The position numbers were made by a program, and so were the translations under genes. This document shows positions 40,275-50,134 of a stretch of 64,000 nt of DNA, in pieces; the stretch's first letter is position 1; each line of letters begins with the position of its first letter. The notes below the pieces were generated by a model that was not told the DNA's origin, made no database searches, and saw only the letters and a program-made list of their open reading frames with translations. Source of the stretch: Silurus meridionalis (lineage: Eukaryota > Chordata > Actinopteri > Siluriformes > Siluridae); the NCBI RefSeq assembly GCF_014805685.1, contig NC_060907.1, forward strand, positions 3,018,697 to 3,082,696, in the 5' to 3' direction.

Positions 40275-42700
40275 TATAACATAATGTCTCTAGGTTACGT
40301 ATGTAACCCTAGTGTCCTGAAGGAACTAGACGTGTTGAAGCGCTTTGGGAACACGCTCTGAAATAATGTTTTTATTTAGTCAAAAATTGGACGCTGGCTG
40401 TCACCGGCAGGGTGACGTCACGACCAGGAAGTATGCACTGTGTGTATGTGTTGAATTGTCTGTCGATTGTTAAAAAAATAATTTCCTTGGGTTTGCAAAT
40501 GAACCTTGCAGAGGGTTTCGAGACAGGCTTGCTTTTCAGGGGTTTCTTTCCCCTGCGATGAGAGTATTAGCTCCGCCTCTTTTCCTGTGAGGAGGAGGGG
40601 GGGCACGCTTTGCAAGCTAGGCTCGAGGAACTACGGAGCTCACAACTAGAGATGTGGCTGCGCCCATTCTGCGCACTTACAGCACAGATTCTCTGTACAT
40701 TCTGTGCATGGTCTGCGCATATAAATACATACATTTTTTTTACGTAAAATTAATAAAAAAAATAAAATAATAATAATGATGCTGACACTCAAGCAGGTCG
40801 TATTTCAAATCAGGTCCGAGGACTAATTTGTCGCAGTAGATCTAAAGGATGCGTATTTTCCTATATCCATCCTTTCATCTTTTATCTCAAGCCGTCAAGA
40901 GTCAAGAAGCATTTGTTGTCATTTCAACCATATATAGCTGACGCAGTACACAGTGAAATGAAACAGCGTTCCTCCAGAACCCTGGTGCTATATTTAACAA
41001 CATAGAGCTACATCCCAGAAAACACAGATCTTAGAACTAGTAAGTGTCCTTGCCACAGAATGTGCATCATGTGCAACCTGGTACAAACAGTGCAAATGAC
41101 AGCACAAGACAGTGCAAGACAATACAGGACAGGACAGTGTAAGACAAATACACAACACAAAATAGCACCGCCAGTAAACCTGTTGTATATTACACACTGT
41201 GGTGTGTACAAGAATACAGAGTATGGGAGTGAACATTGTAAATAAACAAAAATGTAAACAAAATGTTGTGCAAAAGAGCAATAGCAGCAGTCAAAAAAAT
41301 TTGCAAAAACAGCATGTAAACAGTTTGTAGTCACTGAGGTGATGTAATATGAGTGGTGCTGAAAACATTGATGTGTGAAGTGAGCACGAGTGTGTGTTGA
41401 GTCTGGGTTGTATAGATTATTCACACAGTTGAGTGAGTGTGTGCATGTGAGTTTCAGTGCAGTTCTGTGTTGAGAAGCATGATAGCTTGAGAGACGAAAC
41501 TGTTAACCAGTCTGGATGTGACGGCTTGAATGCTTCAGAACTGCTTCCCTGTTGGTAGGAGGGTTAAGTGTGTGTGACGGGTGTGTGTGGTCATCCACAA
41601 TGCTGTTGGCTTTGCGCATGCAGCGTGTGGTGCAAATGTCCATGATGAGACGTCAGGGCATTAGCTCGATCAGAGCCGTTAGCGGTCCGGCATTGAGATG
41701 TCGTTCACGCTCACATAAAGGTTTTGGGCTTTCGGCTGAACGCCGTGAAGAGTGTGCTTTCTCCATTACAAAGAACCACCTATCTCTGCGTAATATGGGA
41801 TTAGACTTCTTTGCGCACACATCTTTCCCCTGCCATCATGGCCATCAGGAGGGTCAGAGAAGGACAGCCTCTCACTGTCAAGCAGTTCCAGTAACTGCTA
41901 GGACTCATAGCAGCTGCACCCAGTGTTATCCGACTTGGCCTTCTGTACATGAGTCCCCTTCAGTGGTGGCTCAGGACCCATGGGTTCTCACTGAAGGGCT
42001 ATGCCCTCCATGTGATCAAGGTCATGCAGCCATGCCTACGTGCCTTAGATGTTTGGAGAGCTCCCAGGTTCCTGTCTCAGGGCCCCGTGTTGGGAGTTCC
42101 TGTCATCGCATCATGCTAATATTGGATGCCCCTTATGGGGTGGGGAGCAGCCATGAGTGGTCGCTCCACCCAAGGTCTATGGGAAGGGCCCCATCTACTT
42201 TGGCACATCAATTGCCTAGAGATGCTGGCTGTGCTTCTAGCATTAAAGCAATTTCTCCTGGACCTCAGAGATCATCACGTGCTGATCCGTATGGACAACA
42301 CCTCAGTGGTTTCTTAAATCAACCATCATGGAGGTCTGCACTCACGCCCCCTGTACAGGCTGGAATGCCAGATCCTCCTGTGGGCCCAGGGGGACGCTCC
42401 TCTGAGTGAGAGCAGCACACATCCCGGATCGGTTGAACAAAGCAGCAGATACCCTGTCGAGGCAGAGGTTGAGACACGTGGAATAGTGGTTCCACCCTCT
42501 CATGGTGGAGCAGATTTGGAAGAGATTTGGCAAAGCCCAGGGGGATCTGTTCGTGTCTCAGGAGAGTCGCACTGTCCCCTCTGGGGACGCTGCTTCCAGG
42601 AGTTCTGGAAAGAGTTTGCCAGGATTGAGTTTGTCTCCTCCTGGTGGCTCCAAGGTGGCTGTGGACCCTGAGGGGGCATAGCTTCAAGGTTCTGGCCCAA
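40275..42700 (+). mobile_element. Second DIRS copy, fragmentary
   Basis: The left terminus is at 40285-40350 (gtatgtaaccctagt, gcgctttggga); Gag-like remnant 40495-40620; reverse transcriptase remnant 40780-40880; reverse transcriptase and RNase H remnant 41680-42480 ([26 protein letters not shown]). Interrupted by a LINE piece at about 40890-41670. Confidence 0.78.
40890..41670 (-). mobile_element. LINE fragment inside DIRS copy 2
   Basis: Contains ttgttgtcatttcaaccata, acagtgaaatgaaacagcgt and cctccagaaccctggtgct, a common fish LINE 3' region in minus orientation. No open reverse transcriptase. Confidence 0.6.
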
Positions 42701-42984
42701 CCGAGGTGATAGGAACAGTGGTCCCTGGAACCTCAGAAGCGAGAGAGAGAGAGAGAGGTGAGAGAGAAGAGGGGTGACAGAAAGAGGATATAGTTGTGTG
42801 TATTATGTGTCTTTATTGTTGTAGGAAAGTTAAGGACACTGTGCAGTTGGGGACTCCGGCTAGTGAACATGTGAGGGTGAGTAGACGACAACAAACAAAT
42901 ATCCCAATTCACCGAACACTCTATATCCATGATCCCTCCAGATCTGCTCCTTTACCTAAGAAAAATCTACTGATTTAAGACTTG
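42701..42984 (+). other. Short unassigned stretch with (AG)n
   Basis: (AG)n at about 42741-42760; otherwise unrecognised. Confidence 0.4.
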
Positions 42985-44290
42985 ACTAATTAATTATGTT
43001 TTTAGCCTTGACTTGAATATTGAGACTGTGTCTGATCCCCAAACACTGATTGGAAGGCTGTTCCATAACTGTGGGGCTTTATAAAAGAAAGATCTGCCCC
43101 ATGCTCTAGTCTTCATTATTTGAGGTACCAACAAATAGCCTGCACATTTTGATCTATGTAGGCATGGTGGATCATATTGGTACAGAGGTTCACTCAGATA
43201 CTGCGTCACGCGATGTAACAAAAGCATGAACTAGATTTTCTGCATCCTGTAACAACATCATATTTCTAAGGTGAAAGAAGGAGATCCTGGTAATATTATT
43301 CCCATGAGCCTCAATGGAAAGACTATGGTCAATAATCACACCAAGGTCTGCTGTACAAACTGAGATAGAAACACCATCCAGAGATGCTATGTAATCGTAA
43401 AGCATCCACTGTCTAATTTCCTTTACACACTCTTCAAATTTTTCAAGCTGATTTCTTTCATGCTGAAATATACAGCTGTGTATCATAAGCATATCAATGG
43501 AAGCAAATACCATGTTTATGTATAATTTCACCCAGAAGCAGCATACAGTTGTGTTCAAAATTATTCAACCCCCAATGCTGTAAATGGTTTTAGGGAATTT
43601 AGTGTACATTTGTAATTGTATTCAGAATGAAATCCTACAAGGACTTCTTAAAGAACCATATGCAACTAAAATGACATCAATTAAGAACACCAAACCTTAC
43701 CTCAGAGAGTGTGGAGAACTCAACATTTACATCAACAAACTGATAGCGATCAGTCAAATAAGACCTAAACCAGGAGAGACCTGTTCTCTTTTTACCAACA
43801 AAATTCTGGCAAGTCTGGCAAGCAGGATAGTATGATCAATTGTGTCAAAAGCTGCACTATGATTGAGAAAAACTAGTAAAGAGACAAAACCCGGACAAAA
43901 CCAGGTCATTTAACACCTTAACTAGTGCTGACTCTGTGCAATGAAGAGGCCTAAATCCTGACTCATACATTTCAAAAATGTTATTCCTGAAAGGATGTGA
44001 GCATAACTGCTGTGCTACAACCATTTCTAAAATCTTGCAGATAAAGGGAAGGTTTGATATTGGCCTATAGTTGGACAGCTGACAAGGGTCAAGGTCAGGT
44101 TTCTTAATTAGGGGTTGATAACTGCCAGTTTGAAGGATTTAGGAACATAACCAATGCTAATGGAAGAGTTTATCCATTTTAAAACAGGTTCAATTACCTT
44201 CTGAATTATCTGTTTGAAGAAACTTGTAGGCGAGGAATTGAGAATGCAGGTTGATGATTTCAATGAGGAAATAAATCAAATTGAGTCATT
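42985..44290 (-). mobile_element. Decayed L2-like LINE with a Tc1 end inserted
   Basis: The minus strand has FYKAPQLWNSLPISVW and SIFKSRLKT (42994-43100), the characteristic C-terminus of L2-type LINEs, then DLGVIIDHSLSIEAH upstream. Many stops. A Tc1 terminal fragment interrupts it at 43546. Confidence 0.7.
43546..43700 (+). mobile_element. Tc1 terminal fragment
   Basis: Follows TA; begins cagttgtgttcaaaattatt, the inverse of the terminal repeat at 33030-33047. The right limit is uncertain. Confidence 0.6.
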
Positions 44291-44399
44291 CTCTTGAATG
44301 GGGTAAAACTTTGTAAGGATTTCTTAGAATTACACTGCTGTCTACAGGGTTATTTATAAAATCATTTGGATTTTTATTTATTGTCTGGATTTTTTGCCT

Positions 44400-44715
44400 C
44401 TTTCGTGATCGGCATATATGATTTGGCGCATGTTTTACGCTGGATGCCCTTCCTAATGCAACCCCTTCCCATTTACCCAGGCTTGGTACCGGCACTAAGA
44501 GTGCACTGGCTTGTACAACCATAATGGCTGGGTTTGAAATTTTGCATATCCCAACTCGTCTGGAAGCTGGGATCAGAGCACAGAGTCAGCCATGGTACGG
44601 CGCCCCTGGAGCTGATAGGGCTAAGTGCCTTGCTCAAGGGCTCAACAGTGGCAGCCTTAACACCTGACCTTATGATCAGTAACCCAGAGCCTTACCCACT
44701 TGACCACCACTGCCC
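44400..44715 (+). repeat. Compound SINE-like repeats
   Basis: The left half has cgctggatgcccttcctaat and cccaggcttgg-accggcac; the right half resembles the SINE at 8655 (ccttgctcaagggctcaaca). The left unit recurs at 45425-45545. Confidence 0.6.
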
Positions 44716-45424
44716 TGGATGAAAGAGGAGAAGGAGAGGAGGAAGACGACTACAGCGACGGCAGGGAAAGGAGAAGTGGAGGAGAGTGGGGGTTAGGGTG
44801 GGTACTTTAAATGTTGGTACTTTGACTGTTAAAGGGAGAGAGGTAGCTGATATGATGGAGAGGAGAAAGGTGTGTTCCTGAACACTAATAATGTTGTGTG
44901 TTCAGGAGACCAAGAGGAAAGGGAGTAAGGCAAGGAACATTAGAGGTGGGTTTGGAGGTGAAGAAGAAGAGGAGAAGTGAAGAGGTGCTGGATGATTGGG
45001 CAACTGCTGCAGAAGTGATAAGGGAGACGGCTAAAAAGGTACTTAGTGTTACATCTGGAAATAGAAAGGAAGACAAAGAGATATGGTGGTGGAATAAGTA
45101 AGTGCAGGAAAGCATAAGGAGAAAGAGGTTGGCAAAACAGAACTGGGATCTACAGAGTGATGAGAAAAGTAGACAGAAGTATAAGGAGCTGCGGCAGAGG
45201 GTGAAGAGGGATGTAGGCATATGAGGAGCTGTATGAGAAGTTGGACACTAAGGAAAGAGAAAAGGATTTGTACTGATTGTCCAGGCAGAGAGACCACGCT
45301 GGGATAAATGTGCTGCAAGTTAGAGCAATAAAGGATGGAGTTGGAAAAATGTTTTGACTACTGAGGAGAGTGTGTTGAAGATGGAGGGAGTATTTTGAGC
45401 AGCTAATAAAACTTGTGTTAAACG

Positions 45425-45545
45425 CATGTTTTAACGCTGGATGCCCTTCCTAACGCAACCCTCCCCAATTTATCTGGGCTTGGGACCGGCACTGAAAGTG
45501 GCTGGGGTTGGTTCCCTGACCGGGGATCGAACCCGTGCCGCAGAT
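45425..45545 (+). repeat. SINE-like insertion in the RTE-like LINE
   Basis: gctggatgcccttcctaacg, cttgggaccggcact and ggggatcgaacccgtgccgc; it interrupts the LINE frame between EYFEQL and DNEREENKRERTL. Confidence 0.65.
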
Positions 45546-46389
45546 AATGAACGAGGAAAATAAGAGAGAGAGAACTTTGGGTGGTGTGGATTTGGTGAAG
45601 CAGGAAGTGGATAGGATTAGTAAGGAGGAAGTGAGAGCAGCAATTAAGAGAATGAAGAGTGGAAAGTTGGTTGGACCAGATGACATACCGGTTGAAGCAT
45701 GATGTTTAGGTGAGATGGCAGTGAAAGATTGTTTAACAGGATTTTGGAAGGTGTGAGGATGCCTGATGAATGGAGAAGGAGTGTGCTGGTACAGATCTTT
45801 AAGAACAAGGGAGATGTGCAGACCTGCAGTAACTACAGTGGAATTAAGTTGATCAGTCACACCATGAAGTTATGGGAAAGAGTAGTGGAAGCCAGGCTGA
45901 GAGAAGAGATGACCATCTGTGAGCAACAGTATGGTTTTATGCCTAGGAAGAGCACCAGAGATTCATTATTTGCTTTAAGAATGTTGATGGAGAAGTATAG
46001 AAAAGGTCAAAAGGAGATGCAATGTGTGTTTGTGGATTTGGAGAAAGCGTACAACAGGGTGCCAAGAGAAGAGTTGTGGTATTGTATGAGGAAGTCAGGT
46101 GTGTCAGAGAAGTATGTGAGGGTGATGCAGGACATGTATGAGGACAGTGTGGCAGCAGTGAAGTGTGCAGTACGAACGACAGGCTGGTTCAAGGTGGAGG
46201 TTGGACTGCATCAAGGATTGGCTCTGAGCCCTTTCCTGTTTGCAGTGGTAATTTAGAGGTTGACGGATGAGATCAGACAGAAGTCTCTATGGACTATGAT
46301 GTTTGCGGATGATATTGTTATTTGTGGTGAGAGTAGGGAGCAGGTTGAGAAGAGCCTGGAGAGGTGGAGGTATGTGCTGGAGAGAAGGG
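45546..46389 (+). pseudogene. RTE-like reverse transcriptase, first part
   Basis: MKSGKLVGPDDIPVEA, then 175 open codons from 45729: MPDEWRRSVLVQIFKNKGD, QQYGFMPRKSTRDSLFALRM, VFVDLEKAYNRVPREELWYC, EVGLHQGLALSPFLFAVVI; a stop; then MMFADDIVICGESREQVEKS with the catalytic Asp pair. The insertion falls inside the codons for ERRG. Motif set fits the RTE clade. Confidence 0.82.
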
Positions 46390-46620
46390 TGTGGAATTTT
46401 TTGATTGACATCATAACAGTCAGCATATATCTGTTAATTAATGTATATTTATTCTATGTACCTGAAGTAATGAATAATTAATGTTTAATCACCTTTAGAG
46501 TATAAGATTTAATTAGCTTGCCTGCTTATCAGGTCAAGACCTTAAACCTAGCTTAAACTAGCTTATTTAGCTTGCTTAAAATAACCACAACAGGAGACCA
46601 GTTAGAAAAGACCACCATGT

Positions 46621-47384
46621 TTATTCATTAGACCCAGAAAAGCTTATGTGGGTACAGGCACTCAGAGGGAAACACTCACAGATAGGGAGATAAGAGCCAG
46701 AAGGCTCAAGAAACCTGTAAGGAAAAGGAGTTTCAAAGGGAAGGTCAACAGAAGGTATTTGGTCAGGCTCAATCATGATGACACTGGCAGGTGAAGAAGG
46801 CGCAGGGGAAGGACTGTGAGGAGAAGTAGGAGAATAGGATGGAGAGCCAGATGGATAAGGAGTTGGAGGACGAGGCGGAGTGTCAGGCGCAGTATCAGTG
46901 TCAGAATCATCATGAGTAGAACCAGCAGGAAGAATCACCACAGGGTCAGTCTGAGTGCCCACATCCATGGTAGAAGGAGTGTGAAGTGTGAAGTGTGAGA
47001 AGCAGAGGAAGTATCAGGACGAAAAGGGTCATCAATAGGATTGACCAAATAATTGCCCAGATCATCAAGCAGGCGACCAATCTGGAAGTGGCGGTAGGAA
47101 ATAGAAGGGACCCTAGGGTAGGGGCTTCCAACGTAAGGTTTGCCCTTGGTAACCTTATAACGAGCTACAACACAAGAAAGAGAGCACAGGGCAAGGGTCA
47201 ATGGATAGCCTGGTGGCAAATAAGTAGGAAGGAACCAGTACAACACAGTAGGTGTTGAACTAGCGCACAGCCAAGCATGAAGGGCAAAACAGCAGTATAA
47301 TCAAGTATAATCATAATATTAGCAAAAGTGCATAAGAGCATAAGGATAGAAGGTTTAAGGAAATATATAACCATAGAAATAAGA
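46621..47384 (-). pseudogene. Antisense reading frame in the 5' LTR, broken
   Basis: Same protein as the 3' LTR frame but in pieces: 46935-47246 and 46621-46968, with changes at an A run near 47290 and at an extra gtgaagtgtga unit near 46985. Its C-terminal end is longer than in the 3' copy, continuing to a stop at 46621. Confidence 0.4.
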
Positions 47385-47736
47385 ATAAAATGAGAAGAGA
47401 CTTACGCATAATCGAGGAAGAAGAAAATAAGAAATAATCCAAGTGAGTTGAAGAGCAAAACCAAAATGAAGTGGCTACAACGAAAGCTGAGACCAGAATG
47501 AGGGAGACAAAGTGAGTTTTAAAAATAAAGCCCTCAAAAGGCCGGAAATAATGGGAAATAAGTAAGAGAAATCACGTGGGGGAAATGACGACAGGAAAGG
47601 GAAGAACCAGGGAGAACCAGAAATAATGGGATTTGAAATAGACCACGTGATGACTAGTAATTAGTGGGAAGGGCCTAAAAACCGAGCAGTAGGGACATAA
47701 TGGGATTTGACCCAAAATTATGTAAATCAAGGAAGG

Positions 47737-47765
47737 AGGCGCCTAAAGGCGCCTGCACATAAATA
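47737..47765 (+). promoter_or_regulatory. Retroviral core promoter (5' LTR)
   Basis: Two copies of the palindrome AGGCGCCT (47737-47744, 47747-47754) lie five bases before the TATA-like ATAAATA (47759-47765). Transcription would start near 47790. The same arrangement is in the 3' LTR. Confidence 0.6.
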
Positions 47766-48056
47766 AGAGACGAGCTCAGCAGTCTAGGCACTTGTTCGTT
47801 GGTGTGCAGTTCGTGCTACAGCAGGAGCAACTTCGAGACCGGTCTGAAGACTTCTATCACAGGATTTTAGTTGTTACTTTCATTTTTGGGTGAGCTCCAC
47901 TTTGTGGAAACTACCTAAGTCTTTTTGGTGGAAATCACCTTAGGTGATTTTACCCATTGGGGTTTTTGGGACTTTCCTTTTTGAAGCGCTTGCAAGCATC
48001 TATTATTCTGTGAAGAGGTTTTTGTTTGGTGATTGATCTTCTCCGCAGAGAAAAGA

Positions 48057-48062
48057 AATAAA
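48057..48062 (+). terminator. LTR polyadenylation signal
   Basis: AATAAA about 270 bp after the predicted start, giving an R region of roughly that length. It is repeated in the 3' LTR (near 62031). Confidence 0.65.
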
Positions 48063-48213
48063 CTTGTATTTGCTGTCCTTCTCATCCAAGCCTCTGGGCC
48101 TTTTTATTGGGAGTCCTAACCGAGTTTTGTGGAAGCTAATTGGTAATAAAGGGAACTTGGAGCACTCCTGAGGTGTTTGGTCTCAGAGGGGATTCTGAGA
48201 TCCGACATTTTAT

Positions 48214-48231
48214 TGGTGCGAAACCGGGAGC
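48214..48231 (+). other. Primer binding site, tRNA-Phe-like
   Basis: TGGTGCGAAACCGGGAGC, six bases after the LTR. It resembles a site for tRNA-Phe but lacks one C in each of two C runs. Another tRNA cannot be excluded. Confidence 0.6.
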
Positions 48232-48320
48232 TTCTCAAGGGATCGAACCAGGTAGCCTGAAAGCCTGATCCAGGGACCACTTACCCAGCAGTATACAGAA
48301 GCCGGCCCTAAAACAGATCA

Positions 48321-48328
48321 AGGTAAGC
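48321..48328 (+). promoter_or_regulatory. Candidate major splice donor
   Basis: aggtaagc in the leader, a near-consensus donor upstream of gag, suitable for making env and accessory mRNAs. Confidence 0.45.
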
Positions 48329-48498
48329 AGACACCTTTTTGAAATATAAAGTCTGTGTGATTTGATATATCTGTGGCCTGCTGTGGTGGGGTGGCCCCGG
48401 AGAAGGGTGGACGGCACCTGACCCAAAGCCAAGAACCTAAGTAGGGGAAGAAGGCTTGGATTGTGAAAAACAGCAAAGGGTAATTAACTAAAGACAAG

Positions 48499-48700
48499 GT
48501 ATAAAAATACTGACGGTGAAACAGTCAGGGCTGACGGTATAGTCAGGCACTGCGGTGTAGCAGTGGGTATAAAGAATACCAGCGGTGAAACAGCTGGGGC
48601 TGACGGTATAGTCAGGTACTGCATAGAAGCAGTGGTTTGGATTACTGGTGGTGAAACAGCCAGGGGCTGCACGGAAGCAGTGGTTGGGGGGCCCCCGGTG
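48499..48700 (+). repeat. Leader tandem repeats
   Basis: Three imperfect units of about 69 bp (ggtgaaacag, ctgacggtatagtcagg, agcagtgg), the third shortened, followed by the palindromic ggggggccccc. Located between primer site and gag, where retroviral packaging signals lie. Confidence 0.7.
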
Positions 48701-48854
48701 TAATAATAAAGTGTTTGTTGAATAATATGTGATTGAGCTCAATGTGATACTGATATTAATGTGTTAATGTGATACGAAAATTCAAATGTGGTATTAATGT
48801 GTGGATGAATGCGGGTAAGCTGTGTGGTGTTTGAAAGAAGTCAGGAAAAACAAA

Positions 48855-50120
48855 GTGGCGGGGCAGGAGAGAGTGCTAGAAATAGAGACAAGGGGAATTA
48901 GGACACATTTCTTTGACGAGAGGACTTATAAAGATATTAACGGAAGAGAAAAGTGGTAATCAGAAAGAGACATAGCAGAAAAATTGTGTGACCTGACAAC
49001 GTTTTATGGAATACAGGAACTAGGAAGAGAGTTTCCGCAGGAAGATTGGATAAGGATAATTAGAAGTGTGTGGCAATCCCGAGTGTTAAGCCCAATACTC
49101 CGCACATTGTTGGAACTACCCGAACCTGGTCAGGCAAAGATACCAATTCTAGAAGTTGTAAGAGGACTGTGGGACGAGGACGAAGTGCATACTGAAGAGG
49201 TAATAGGGATAGTAGGAAATCAGGTAGACGAAGAGGGTGTGCCCATTATAGAGCTGTTAGTGGTGCGGCCAGAACAGCATAACCTGTGCTCAAGTTTGAC
49301 GGCAACGGTAACCATTGAACCGCGAGTGGTGCAGTGGGAAAGGGGGGCGGCAACGTCAATTCTAATAGACAAAATAAATTCATTGGGAGGGCCAACAAGG
49401 AAAGATCCATATAGAAGTTGGGTAACAGTAAAAAAGATACATGCAAGATTAAGTTGGAAAAGCACTAATCTAGGACCCAGGTCAGACGCAACAAGGGCGA
49501 GACAAGGGTGCATGATGGAGAAAAAGCAGTTCACTCCACTGGTTACTCCAGTCTGCATAATAATAAATCAGCATAAAGAGGCGGAGAAGGAGATAAGAAA
49601 ATACATGAAAAAATGGCATGACCGGACAAAGGGAGGACTGCAGTGGCCCGAAGAGGGATCATTTAATGAGGAAAAGTGCAGACGAATGAAAGATTGGATA
49701 GAATGCTGGGGAGCAGGGAAAAAGGAAAAACCTGAAAAACTCAAAAGAAAGCTAGAAATAGTGGATTGGTTCGAACAAGAGGGAAGAAAAAGACAGAAAA
49801 TAGACGAACCAGTTAAGGGAAAAGAAAAGGGAAAACTGCAATGTAATTGCCAGGATGACTGTTACTGCAAGAACTGTGAGACAGCAGGAGAAAGAAAGAC
49901 AGGAAGGGAAAGTGCAGGAACTGCCCCACCATGGGAGAAACATGAGGAGCAGCTGAAGCCTCCCCCGTACAATGAAAAACCCCCTGGCTATGTATCCGGA
50001 CTGTACCCGCAAATACCATACAAGTACGAAGCTCCAGAAAAAGTGACTCTGGAGATAACAGGAGGAATGGTGGAAGGAGTTACTGGTCCACACAAAGTGC
50101 AGAGAGCGGATCAGACTTAA
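48855..50120 (+). pseudogene. gag: Retroviral gag, N-terminal part
   Basis: Open from 48960 to a stop at 50120; the same frame runs upstream to 48855 but is cut by TAA at 48957, and no ATG in a good position remains, so the N-terminus is damaged. The 378 codons from 48984 hold a matrix-like region, a Lys/Glu-rich stretch, a cysteine cluster (C287, C289, C293, C295, C298, counted from 48984) and two PPxY motifs (PPPY, PPGY) that would recruit the budding machinery. The next gag part is in another frame. Matrix identity rests on position, not on detectable similarity. Confidence 0.7.
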
Positions 50121-50134
50121 AGGAGAAAGAATAT

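Larger units (their letters stand above)
44725..46389 (+). mobile_element. RTE-like LINE, left part (split by the retrovirus)
   Basis: Begins with GTLNVGT-type endonuclease remnants, has an internal deletion near 44955 that removes most of the endonuclease, then WATAAEVIRETAKKVLSVTS and the reverse transcriptase. It stops at the retroviral insertion and resumes at 62182. Confidence 0.8.
46390..48207 (+). repeat. 5' LTR
   Basis: 1818 bp, TGTGGA...CCGACA. U3 takes about 1.4 kb, with a TATA-like ATAAATA at 47759 and AATAAA at 48057. It differs from the 3' LTR by scattered substitutions and short indels, for instance ten to eleven extra bases near 46980 and near 47985, and single-base homopolymer changes. 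Confidence 0.93.

Noticed and set aside
46816..47258. Plus-strand Arg/Ser-rich frames in the LTRs (also 60785-61240)
   Set aside because: Opposite strand of the Pro/Ser/Asp-rich antisense frame. The basic RS-like composition is what the reverse of such codons gives. I prefer the antisense reading, but without transcripts this is not certain.
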